A stretch of 9,491 bases of DNA from JBEKJU01 sp050011095 (GCA_050011095.1 JBEKJU010000191.1:1-9491); one strand, 5' to 3'; counted from the first letter of the stretch, positions 1-5,869 are shown. Translations and numbers: made by a program. The notes: generated by a model not told the origin, from the sequence alone.

Positions 1-119
1 GCCGAGCCGCCATGCCCTCAGTCTCTCTTATGGGTCAGGGCAATGCTGCAAGGAGGAAAGATTTTCTATTGGAGGGGGGCCACTGCGCCATAATTGGCAT
101 CTTTTTCAGCGCCGCCAAC

Positions 120-215
120 AATGACTACCCCGCCGCAAGCAGCGGGGTATCAAAAGACATCGCAAGCGGCTGCCTTGTCGCCCCAAGGGGCGGGGAATAC
201 AACCCGAAGAGATTC
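120..215. repeat. REP-like extragenic palindromic element
   Basis: Two strong palindromes sit close together. The first pairs TACCCCGC (126-133) with GCGGGGTA (142-149) around an 8-nt loop. The second is CGCCC-CAAG-GGGCG (179-192). They are followed by a GGGGAATACAACCCGAAGAG stretch. This layout (GC-rich hairpin, short linker, second hairpin, purine-rich tail) resembles extragenic palindromic repeats that occur in many copies in deltaproteobacterial-type genomes, some of which are substrates of REP-associated Y1 transposases. Seen: the palindromes. Inferred: that this is a member of a dispersed family. Only one copy is visible here. The first hairpin could also act as a transcription terminator or mRNA 3' stabiliser for a gene outside the window. 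Confidence 0.5.
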
Positions 216-278
216 AAGGGAGGCAGGAGATGAAGAAGAAAGAGTTTACCTGTGCAGGGTTTGGCAACGAAAATTGTC

Positions 279-307
279 TTGACATAGCGTAATATACGTC
301 CTAATAT
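279..307 (+). promoter_or_regulatory. Near-consensus sigma70 promoter
   Basis: The -35 hexamer TTGACA (279-284) is a perfect match and the -10 hexamer TAATAT (302-307) is close to consensus, with an ideal 17-bp spacer. Transcription would start near 313-315. The spacer contains a small dyad, CGTA-ata-TACG (288-298), and TAATATA occurs twice around it, so an operator overlapping the promoter is possible. The nearest gene downstream with a good ribosome binding site is the 114-aa protein starting at 623, which implies a leader of about 300 nt. Confidence 0.6.
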
Positions 308-313
308 AACGCA

Positions 314-622
314 GTTAATGAAACCGGCTGCGCCCTAGGGTGGGACGGGAAGCCAACGCCTGTCAAGTGCGGGGCAGGATCAAAGATATTCATCGCCGTT
401 AGTCATCGCCGAGCCTTCCATTTTGGCGTTGGACCGGCAAGATTGGCGCAAAAGGAGGAACGGGATGCGGCTATTTATACACTGAACCGATGGCATTTCC
501 GGCACTCACGCATTCCTCGGGAGGGCGTGAGAGGGGCTCCCGTGAAATTGTTTGTTTGTGCAATCAGAAAAGCCGCGAGAAGCGGAGCCCGATTGTACGA
601 TACTGATGAAAGGAGATCGTTT
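314..622 (+). promoter_or_regulatory. Long hairpin-rich 5' leader with 6-codon ORF
   Basis: About 300 nt separate the predicted transcription start from the gene at 623. The stretch holds a stem CCTGTC/GGCAGG (about 360-385), a two-part hairpin CTCACGC...GCGTGAG (505-511/525-531) with CCTC/GAGG inside it (515-518/521-524), and GGGCTCC (534-540) that can pair with GGAGCCC (584-590). The last competes with a local hairpin CCGC-gagaa-GCGG (573-585). Mutually exclusive pairings just before a start codon are typical of regulatory leaders. A strong AAAGGAGG (451-458) precedes a tiny frame, ATG at 465 encoding MRLFIH then stop, which could be a leader peptide. A direct repeat CATCGCCG occurs near 391 and 405. 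No known riboswitch class fits well. Confidence 0.35.
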
Positions 623-967
623 ATGAGAGTGTATTATCTTATTTTGAGAGCCGCCCCTACCGCCGATAACCCGGACGTTGATGCGCTTGAACGAGGTATG
701 GCCCGTTTTTGGGTACGGGATAAATCTCCCGAAAGCGCCATAGATCGCGCCAAACATTATCTCTCCAGCTATGAGTGGACGTTTGAAAGCGTGCTACATG
801 AACCTATAGAGACATCTCTCAGGGACTATCCCCCGTTGGGATATCCACCAGACCCCGACCTGATGAATTTTCAAAAGGCGCAGCGCTCCGGCGTTGCCCT
901 TCATTTGGTAGCGTTGGCAAGGCCGGGGGTGCTGGAACCGGATACGGTCGTGGTGCGCCAGTTGTGA
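623..967 (+). CDS. Hypothetical 114-aa protein
   Basis: Start chosen at ATG 623 because AAAGGAG lies at 609-615, seven bases upstream. The frame stays open upstream to a TTG at 443, but that part overlaps the hairpin leader and lacks comparable support. The product begins MRVYYLILRAAP and contains the segments FWVRDKSPESAIDRAKHY and LRDYPPLGYPPDPD. It has no signal peptide or membrane helix and looks like a small soluble alpha/beta protein. I do not recognise the family with certainty; short conserved hypotheticals beginning with a YY-hydrophobic strand and a later 'FWV..SP.SA..KA..Y' segment look similar to it. It probably stands alone: the next downstream material is recombinase debris. It would be expressed from the promoter at 279 through the structured leader. 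Confidence 0.72.
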   Translation: MRVYYLILRAAPTADNPDVDALERGMARFWVRDKSPESAIDRAKHYLSSYEWTFESVLHEPIETSLRDYPPLGYPPDPDLMNFQKAQRSGVALHLVALARPGVLEPDTVVVRQL

Positions 968-1171
968 CGGGCATTTCCCGGCTCTTTCCGGCATTGTACT
1001 CGATCCTTTTCTGATGCACGGGACCCAATTTCAGGGGCGGTTGAAAGGATAAGGAGGATGGGACTGAGGTGACCGGGGGATTCGACGACCTCCCCAATCA
1101 GTCAAGGAAACCCCGGGGCGCCCGGTGGGCCGTGGCGAATTCAAGAACTGCGCGGAGGGTCAGGAGGCTCA

Positions 1172-1330
1172 TTGCTTGAAGGCTTTGCCAAAGAGCTCGG
1201 CCAGGCGGGTTACGCCGAGATAACCGCCCGCAGGCACATCGGGGCGGCGGAGCATCTGCTTTATTGGACAGAGTGGGAAGGCGTACCGATCTCGGACCTA
1301 GCCGAAAGCCTGTCTGTCCATCCAGGCTTC
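1172..1330 (+). pseudogene. Tyrosine recombinase/integrase N-terminal remnant
   Basis: The frame reads LEGFAKELGQAGYAEITARR followed by HIGAAEHLLYWTEWEGVPIS and DLAESLSV. This is the pattern of the N-terminal core-binding (SAM-like, four-helix) domain of tyrosine recombinases: 'F...L...GYA..T.R.....A.HL..W....G..ISDL'. Family members continue for another 200-300 residues with a catalytic R..HxxR..Y domain. None of that is present: similarity stops near 1320 and the frame then runs into antisense fragments of another gene. AGGAGG at 1162-1167 lies four bases before a TTG at 1172; the frame is open upstream to about 1069 without an ATG. It is a stub left by deletion or insertion, with no expected activity. 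Confidence 0.6.
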
Positions 1331-1562
1331 AAGTTAGCGCGCTCATTGCAAGATCTTCCCGCCCCTGCGCAACGGGCTCGTCCGTTTGCCGGACAGCCTC
1401 TCTCGGGTCATCCACAAAACCTCTTTGAACGGCATCCCAGGGCGAGCGAAAATCTTTTGCCACTCTCCACCAACGAGAGCGAGGCGAACAGCCCCTCTTC
1501 ACTCGCCTCGCACCTCCATTTGCCGGCATTGCTTCTTGCCCGGCTTCACCTACCTCAAGCAA
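1329..1562 (-). pseudogene. Scrambled fragments of a paralogue of the 187-aa membrane protein
   Basis: On the minus strand the frame contains WDAVQRGFVDDPREAVRQTD (about 1381-1440), which matches the intact neighbour's segment WKDLQGRFVDNPKGAVVQAD at its residues 90-109. A second piece, LEVGEAGQEA (about 1533-1562), matches the neighbour's C-terminal LEVREARVA. The order is reversed relative to the intact protein: the tail motif comes before the central motif. So this looks like the end of one tandem copy joined to the middle of another, with large internal deletions. The frame stops soon after DEPVAQ, where the intact protein continues with the helix LVRELMIKRGYPM. It is not expected to be functional. 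Confidence 0.5.
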
Positions 1563-1611
1563 CTCTAGCTTCCCTTACCTCACTCAAGCAACTCTAGCTT
1601 CCCTTACCTCA
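1554..1611. repeat. Perfect 29-bp tandem duplication (two units)
   Basis: Units 1554-1582 and 1583-1611 are identical, beginning CTCAAGCAACTCTAGCTTCC. The second unit contains the last codons and the TGA stop (minus strand, 1584-1586) of the 187-aa protein. Because the stop lies within the unit, the duplication leaves the protein C-terminus unchanged. A diverged third relative (CTTGAGGTAGGTGAAGCC on the minus strand, about 1543-1560) lies next to it, inside the paralogue fragments. This suggests slippage or recombination between similar gene ends. Confidence 0.95.
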
Positions 1612-2147
1612 AGCAGCTCATCGAAGAGGGCGCGGTAATGCACCACCGCTTTGCGTAACTCCTCGGTGTCGGCTTCGCCGCGTTCATCGCGCACCACTAT
1701 GGCCTGCGCCGCCCGGTAATGTGCGACAACCTCGGGGTGATCGACCGAAATGTCGGCCGCACGGCGATCAAAATCTCCCATGGGATAGCCACGTTTGATC
1801 ATCAGCTCACGGACCAACTGATCGGCCTGGACGACCGCGCCCTTTGGGTTATCGACGAAGCGGCCCTGCAAATCTTTCCAGGTCTCGCTGAACCTGGCGG
1901 CTTCAGACGGCGCCAAAGGTACGATGGTAAGCTGCTCGACGCGTCTTTCGCGCGCCTTCAGTTCCGATTCGGCCTTTCTTTGGCTTCCGAGATCATCCAC
2001 GGATCTGCTGTATTCCGGGCCAAAGCGTTCCCGGAGTCTATGAGATTGCTTCCTTTTGTTGTGGATGCGCCATGCCGCAAGCGCAATCAATACAACGGCC
2101 CCAACACCCGCAAGCATTATCCATGTCTGTGTATCTAAGGTATACAT
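1584..2147 (-). CDS. Membrane-anchored 187-aa conserved hypothetical protein
   Basis: Start chosen at ATG 2147 (MYTLDTQTW) because AGGAGG lies just upstream at about 2154-2159; a longer frame to 2201 has no such site. Residues 9-28 form one transmembrane helix (IMLAGVGAVVLIALAAW) followed by a basic stretch RIHNKRKQSHRLRERFG, so the long C-terminal part should be cytoplasmic. Residues 55-75 are charged and probably helical. Residues 84-180 form a conserved domain with FVDNPKGAVVQAD, KRGYPMGDF, RAADISVDHPEVV, HYRAAQAI and HYRALFDELLEV. This matches a widespread family of small membrane-tethered proteins of unknown function with a 'RFVDxPxxAVxxADxLV...RGYP' signature, seen in several phyla; the family memory is mine and was not searched. 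It lies 25 nt downstream of a 29-aa hydrophobic peptide gene on the same strand. Confidence 0.9.
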   Translation of the reverse strand: MYTLDTQTWIMLAGVGAVVLIALAAWRIHNKRKQSHRLRERFGPEYSRSVDDLGSQRKAESELKARERRVEQLTIVPLAPSEAARFSETWKDLQGRFVDNPKGAVVQADQLVRELMIKRGYPMGDFDRRAADISVDHPEVVAHYRAAQAIVVRDERGEADTEELRKAVVHYRALFDELLEVREARVA

Positions 2148-2172
2148 TGTGCACCTCCTATTCCGCTCAGCC

Positions 2173-2262
2173 CTACCACCGGCTGCGCCAATAGTAACCA
2201 CCGCCTCCGCCGAATATCAGGAACAACACCACTACGAGAATGACCAAGGCTAACGTAGTCAT
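2173..2262 (-). CDS. 29-aa hydrophobic glycine-rich membrane peptide
   Basis: ATG at 2262 is preceded by AAAGGAAG with an eight-base spacer. The product is MTTLALVILVVVLFLIFGGG followed by GGYYWRSRW and a TAG stop. It is a single membrane helix, then a run of five glycines, two tyrosines and a basic, aromatic tail. Very short proteins of this layout (one helix, then a Gly/Tyr-rich end, comparable to DUF3309 or lmo0937-type peptides) are common near stress-related genes; which family this belongs to is inference. It lies 25 nt upstream of the 187-aa membrane protein on the same strand, so the pair is probably one operon acting at the inner membrane. Confidence 0.75.
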   Translation of the reverse strand: MTTLALVILVVVLFLIFGGGGGYYWRSRW

Positions 2263-2363
2263 TTTACTCACTTCCTTTCTCAGGAGACCTCAACTCTCCA
2301 GCCACTTGCGCGGGCCGCGTCCCGCACGCCACAACCTTTGTCCCAACTATCTTTGCTGGGACA
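2263..2363 (-). promoter_or_regulatory. Leader of the small-membrane-protein operon with inverted repeats
   Basis: Upstream of the 29-aa peptide on the minus strand are a GC-rich hairpin (GCGGG/CCCGC, about 2310-2326) and a perfect 7-bp inverted repeat TGTCCCA (2339-2345)/TGGGACA (2357-2363) with an 11-nt spacer. The second could be an operator or an RNA hairpin. AT-rich sequence further upstream (2364-2400) is the likely promoter position, but no hexamer pair is convincing. Confidence 0.35.
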
Positions 2364-2456
2364 GATTAGAGCATATACTCATAACCCAAGGGCAATATAA
2401 CCGCGGGCAGTGGGGTTGTCAAGGCCAAGGAATAAACAAAAGGCAGACAAAGTATC

Positions 2457-2496
2457 ACATGATCTTCTTCCTGAAAACATGATCTTCTTCCTGAAA
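2457..2496. repeat. Perfect 20-bp tandem duplication (two units)
   Basis: ACATGATCTTCTTCCTGAAA occurs at 2457-2476 and again, identical and adjacent, at 2477-2496. It lies in sequence without a gene. It may be a slippage product or a paired binding site. No third copy follows, only the first three bases. Confidence 0.95.
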
Positions 2497-2523
2497 CAGA
2501 GCACTTCGCCTCATATTTCGTTG

Positions 2524-2787
2524 TTATACATTTGAAGTGGCACCTGTAAAAAGGTCTTTGTCAAGAGAGTAAACTCTCCCCTCTGCAACTTTCTTGACAA
2601 AGTCGCCTCCATACCCCAAACCCGGTTTTTTTTGCTCTATCGGCCTTGTGCCTTCCGCCGCCTTTGCCACATCTTCGTAGATTCGGTGTCCGCGCTGCTG
2701 CACTAGGCACCCATTGGGATCAAGGTGCTCGTCGTTTTTCTTGAGCACCCCTTCCGCGTGAGCGGACCAGAATATCGTCGGTACCAT
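2524..2787 (-). CDS. Doubtful 87-aa reading frame, possible gene fragment
   Basis: The minus-strand frame starts at ATG 2787 (MVPTIFWSAHAEG) without a good ribosome binding site. It stays open upstream without an ATG to a stop near 2830, giving a few extra residues (KTIRIVTSLGRG). It has protein-like composition (DEHLDPNGCLVQQRGHRIYE, then KKVAEGRVYSLDKDLF), and the opposite frames look poorer. I do not recognise any domain. The missing start signal and the lack of neighbours suggest the C-terminal remnant of a lost gene, or chance. It contains the long inverted repeat at 2556-2602. Confidence 0.3.
   Translation of the reverse strand: MVPTIFWSAHAEGVLKKNDEHLDPNGCLVQQRGHRIYEDVAKAAEGTRPIEQKKPGLGYGGDFVKKVAEGRVYSLDKDLFTGATSNV
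2556..2602. repeat. 11-bp perfect inverted repeat with nested hairpin
   Basis: CTTTGTCAAGA (2556-2566) pairs exactly with TCTTGACAAAG (2592-2602). A second, overlapping hairpin GAGAG-TAAA-CTCTC lies inside it at 2565-2578. Such a pair could be an operator, an RNA switch or a recombination site. It lies within a doubtful minus-strand reading frame and is symmetric, so the strand is unknown. Confidence 0.6.
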
Positions 2788-3241
2788 GCCGCGTCCAAGG
2801 GAGGTTACAATTCTTATGGTTTTTCTCCACCACTGTCGGGCTCACGGCATGGACAGCAAAGCGTCGGACAAAGGCTTATGTATCCGGGGTGGACGGCTTC
2901 ACCACTCAAAGCTGCGGGATTGACCAACGACTTCAGGAAGTCGTGGAGTTCCGTCCACCTACCTTACGAAGCGGGGAATTCAGTCGAGCGCGAAAGGTGA
3001 AGATTTACAGTTGAAAGCCGCAACTACTGCTTAATCTGCCGAAACCCCGTGGTTAGTCAGCTCCGAAAGAGCTATACATAGTTTCCACCTTGAGGTTAAG
3101 GGCCTAGAGTTTATATTGTGTGAAAGGCGCGACGGCGTTGAGTAGTCAGTGAGCGACACCCCTCTCTTGAATCGCGCCAGGGATGCGGCGCATTCCGCGG
3201 AAGCCCTTTCGGAGGGCCGGCCTGACGCGGCAGGGAGAAGA
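2788..3241. other. Gene-free stretch with a branched inverted-repeat structure
   Basis: No convincing gene. The notable part is 2887-2960: an outer stem GGTGGACGG (2888-2896) with CCGTCCACC (2951-2959) encloses an inner hairpin ACGACTT-CAGG-AAGTCGT (2927-2944) flanked by CC/GG with one bulged base. Further on are a small hairpin AGCTC-cgaaa-GAGCT (3059-3073) and, just past the metF-like gene on its downstream side, GCCC-tttcgga-GGGC (about 3205-3219), which has no T-tract. The rest shows nothing I can name. Confidence 0.4.
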
Positions 3242-4816
3242 TCAGGGCCCGCGGTCGCATGTCTGTCCCCGGTGGTCGCGGCCCAGGAAGTAGTTAGCCC
3301 AGGAAGAGGTCTGGTCAAGAGACCAGTCGCGAGGGCGGATGTAGGCCCCTTTGAGGGACAGTTCCTCTCCGTGGGAGGCGAGCCGCTCGTAGGCGCGGAC
3401 GAAGATGCACCGTCGCACGCCCGGAAACACTTCACACCAGCCTTCGAAAGACCCGCCGCACTGACCGTTGAAGAGAAATTTGGGGCACTGAGACTGGGGA
3501 CAGAGGAACGCCACTTCTGCCAAAGTGCAGTCGCCGCAGCGGCGGCAGCGGGAGGTAATGAACTTGAGCCAGTACTCCATCACGGTGACCACCTCTTCCG
3601 CCGATGTGCCCGCGATAAGACGGAAGAACGAGCAGAAGGCCCGGTAGAGGGGTGCACCCTCGGCAAAGGCGACACCGTGGAACGCGCGCATAAGCATATA
3701 CCTCGCTGTCGCACGAGGACGGGCTCGCACGGGACGGGGCACGTCGCTATTGAGCCCTGTGGAAGGGTCTCTCTCGTAGAGGTAGAAGCCGCGCTCCTGG
3801 GGGTAGTCAAACTCCGGGACGAGGGGTTGCCACTCCCCTCTGAGCTCCTCCGATCGCCCTATGATGTACTCTATGTCGCCATAGCTTAGGTTGGGACCGC
3901 CAATGTGGGCGCCGTCGTAACCGATGCCGCGAAGCAGCGCCACCAGCCGGGCCGCCCTTTCGAGACTGGCCGACCTGCCCCTATCGGCCGCACGGGACTC
4001 CTCCTCGCAGGCCCGAAAGAGCTTGTCCGTCACCACGCAGCCCGGCACGCCATTCCGGTTCATCACCCTGGCCACGGGAAGCGTGAGGACGTAGACGTTA
4101 CCGAGTACCGGCACGTCGATGCCGGGGGCGCGGAGGAGCTCGTCGAATTTCCTCGCGTCGAAGCCGACCTGGGTCACCACGAAATCGGCTCCGGCCCGGA
4201 CCTTCTTCCACAGCTTGAAATATTGGGCCATGGTCTCCGGTTCGAGCTGCTTGAAAGGCGAGACCGCGCATCCCTTGACCATGTGAATGGGCGGGGCGGG
4301 GGCGCCGCCGCCGGGCGCTCTGTCGTCGATGGCGAGTCCCCGGTTCATCCGGCCGATGAGATGGAGGAGTTGGATCGAATCGACGTCGTAGACAGGCTTG
4401 GCCTTCCCTTGGAACCCATAGAGGGGGTAATCGCCGGTCATGGCGAGCACATTACGGATACCGAGCCTGTCGAGGGCGTAGAGGATCGATTCGATCTGGT
4501 TCCTGTTCTTGTCCTTGCAGGTAAAATGGATGATGGGATCTATCTCCATACGGCAGACCTCGGCGCCGATCACATCGGGGGCGAGGGTGGGGTGCCCCCC
4601 GGGGTTGTCGGTGATGGAGAGGGCGTCCACCAGACCACCCCTGGCGACATCTTGGGCGAGACTCAGGATCTCGTCTTGCCTCTTGCCGCGGGAGCCCCTG
4701 CCGGGGACGAGCTCGACCGTGTAGATGAACCGGTCCCTCCGAACAAGGATATCACCGAAGCGCCTCGGTCCCGCAGCCCCGTTCGTCGCTCGCCTCTCTT
4801 CTCTCATCGTTCCCAC
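3242..4816 (-). CDS. metF: Methylenetetrahydrofolate reductase, MetF-MetV-like fusion
   Basis: Reduces 5,10-methylene-THF to 5-methyl-THF, linking the folate one-carbon pool to methionine synthesis or, in anaerobes, the methyl branch of the Wood-Ljungdahl pathway. Residues about 20-320 form the MTHFR barrel: YTVELVPGRG holds the catalytic Glu (E35, E. coli Glu28 equivalent), LSITDNPGG (67-74), LAMTGDYPLYG with the flavin/folate Asp (D129), and TQVGFDARKF with Q216. Residues about 370-480 carry eight cysteines (C424, 427, 430, 439, 444, 453, 461, 470) in the pattern CxxCxxC...C...C, matching the MTHFR C-terminal domain (PF12225), the zinc/iron-sulfur domain that is the separate MetV protein in acetogens. 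At 524 aa it is far longer than E. coli MetF (about 296). The electron donor is probably not NADH alone; that is inference. Start is GTG 4816, five bases after a GGGG purine run; ATG 4807 is the alternative. No other one-carbon gene is in view. Confidence 0.95.
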   Translation of the reverse strand: MGTMREERRATNGAAGPRRFGDILVRRDRFIYTVELVPGRGSRGKRQDEILSLAQDVARGGLVDALSITDNPGGHPTLAPDVIGAEVCRMEIDPIIHFTCKDKNRNQIESILYALDRLGIRNVLAMTGDYPLYGFQGKAKPVYDVDSIQLLHLIGRMNRGLAIDDRAPGGGAPAPPIHMVKGCAVSPFKQLEPETMAQYFKLWKKVRAGADFVVTQVGFDARKFDELLRAPGIDVPVLGNVYVLTLPVARVMNRNGVPGCVVTDKLFRACEEESRAADRGRSASLERAARLVALLRGIGYDGAHIGGPNLSYGDIEYIIGRSEELRGEWQPLVPEFDYPQERGFYLYERDPSTGLNSDVPRPVRARPRATARYMLMRAFHGVAFAEGAPLYRAFCSFFRLIAGTSAEEVVTVMEYWLKFITSRCRRCGDCTLAEVAFLCPQSQCPKFLFNGQCGGSFEGWCEVFPGVRRCIFVRAYERLASHGEELSLKGAYIRPRDWSLDQTSSWANYFLGRDHRGQTCDRGP

Positions 4817-4828
4817 CGGGACCCCTTT

Positions 4829-5038
4829 TCAGACCTTCAGCTTTCCCCACTGACAGGCCCCTATGTACTTGAGACAAAAACGACCCTTGTTCGTAAGAGC
4901 CTCGGCCGCGCAGATAAGGCTGCCATTTCTTTGTTGCTGTCCTCGTTGGGGGCGCGGGCCGGCGATACGGGGTCTGAACGTCCCATAAATGCTCCCCAAA
5001 CGTCCTCCCAGGGGGAGGAGTGACATCCATGGGCCCAT
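4829..5038 (-). CDS. Possible 69-aa cysteine-containing upstream protein
   Basis: ATG 5038 is preceded by GAGGAAAGTA, a fair ribosome binding site, and the frame ends 12 nt before the GTG of the metF-like gene, a spacing suited to co-translation. The C-terminal third looks most protein-like: NGSLICAAEALTNKGRFCLK then YIGACQWGKLKV, with three cysteines. The N-terminal part (RPRIAGPRPQRGQQQ) looks less natural. It could be a small metal-binding or regulatory protein, a decayed gene or chance. No family recognised. Confidence 0.3.
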   Translation of the reverse strand: MGPWMSLLPLGGRLGSIYGTFRPRIAGPRPQRGQQQRNGSLICAAEALTNKGRFCLKYIGACQWGKLKV

Positions 5039-5072
5039 TACTTTCCTCGCCTGTACTAATTCTGTTCCGAGA

Positions 5073-5101
5073 AGCTTACCATTTGAAAGAAAACTGTTCA
5101 A
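5073..5101 (-). promoter_or_regulatory. Candidate sigma70 promoter for the metF-like gene
   Basis: On the minus strand TTGAAC (5096-5101) and TAAGCT (5073-5078) are 17 bp apart. The -35 is good, the -10 mediocre. It would give a leader of about 250 nt before the metF-like start and would include the possible 69-aa upstream frame. Position between divergent genes fits; sequence support is weak. Confidence 0.25.
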
Positions 5102-5272
5102 CTAAACAAACGACGTTGCGCACTTCAAGAAGCTATACGTACTTTGGGCGAGTGGCATAGTGGAACCGCCCCCCTGCGCCACCCGCCCAATTCCTTCTTA
5201 AACCCTGCCCGTTGGGCTCCGGGAAAGACGCAGGTTGATTTTCAACCGGCGAAGGCCTATTATTGTAAACGG

Positions 5273-5869
5273 ATGATGGCGAAGCAGAGTACGCATGGAC
5301 AGGTTAGTATAGCGCAGATAGCTTTCTGCCTTCTGACGGTGATGTGGCTTATCACACTGCCGCCCTGCGTACTCGCCGGAGGCCCTGCGACTACACTGGG
5401 GATGCCCGGCCAGGCGACGTCCGGCCTGGGCGACTATGGCCTTCCTTTCGCCCCGGTTCAGCCCTCCAGTTTTCTGGAACTGCTCACGGTATCGCCCATC
5501 GGGGAAGGCCGGTCCGCGGGGCTGGGCAGGGGCGTCCTCTCCGGTCCTTCGCCGTACTATGCCGCCGGCATGGACGTGCTCGATCACGATTCTTTTCCGT
5601 ACAACTCCAAATCGTATCTCTTTTCCTTCAAGAATCTCGACCAGGACAATCGCTACGTGGGCCTAGCCCGGCTTGACCGGTTCGACACCGGCCAGACGGG
5701 CAGAATAACCTTGGACGAATACCGGGCGGAGTTGATGATCGGTTACAAGGTGACGAGCTCCGGAAGCATCCTTTTTGGGAAGGGCATGCAAGTGGAGTGG
5801 CCAGGCAGCACATCTTTTAAGCTCCTGGACGACGGGTGGCGATTCAAGTTCATCAAGACGTTCTGGTAG
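5273..5869 (+). CDS. Secreted hypothetical protein, 198 aa
   Basis: The frame opens earlier (TTG 5144), but the first ATG pair at 5273/5276 places a proper signal peptide at the N-terminus: polar start (MMAKQSTHGQ), hydrophobic core (IAFCLLTVMWLITLPP, residues 16-31) and a VLA cleavage site at 33-35. C32 is not in a lipobox, so a soluble periplasmic or exported protein of about 163 residues is expected. The ribosome binding site is weak. The mature part is rich in Gly, Ser and aromatic residues (GDYGLPFAPVQPSSF, FPYNSKSYLFSFKNLDQDNR), and ends in alternating hydrophobic residues (FKLLDDGWRFKFIKTFW) with a terminal Trp preceded by Phe, as seen in beta-strand outer-membrane proteins. I do not recognise the family. 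It is divergent from the metF-like gene, with a 456-nt gap. Confidence 0.8.
   Translation: MMAKQSTHGQVSIAQIAFCLLTVMWLITLPPCVLAGGPATTLGMPGQATSGLGDYGLPFAPVQPSSFLELLTVSPIGEGRSAGLGRGVLSGPSPYYAAGMDVLDHDSFPYNSKSYLFSFKNLDQDNRYVGLARLDRFDTGQTGRITLDEYRAELMIGYKVTSSGSILFGKGMQVEWPGSTSFKLLDDGWRFKFIKTFW

Noticed and set aside
61..120. Cobalamin riboswitch piece, from GCCACTG at 79-85
   Set aside because: The GGGAAGGC and B12-box elements that must follow are absent.
230..292. 20-codon frame beginning MKKKEFTCAGFGNENC after GGAGG
   Set aside because: Good start site, but very short and its end overlaps the -35 of the strong promoter; no independent support for translation.
320..400. c-di-GMP-I (GEMM) riboswitch in the leader, suggested by AAACC...GGGACG..AAGCC
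   Set aside because: The spacing is suggestive, but the conserved ACGCAAAGC, GNRA tetraloop and the receptor/closing stem are not found. No support beyond a few short words.
443..622. N-terminal extension of the 114-aa protein from TTG 443
   Set aside because: It would cover the hairpin leader, begins at a rare start codon, and ATG 623 has a far better ribosome binding site.
3149..3889. Long plus-strand open frame of 246 codons opposite the metF-like gene, and another at 3905-5023
   Set aside because: Both are antisense to a gene with clear catalytic motifs; the GC-rich codons of that gene keep the opposite strand open. Their products are not protein-like in pattern.
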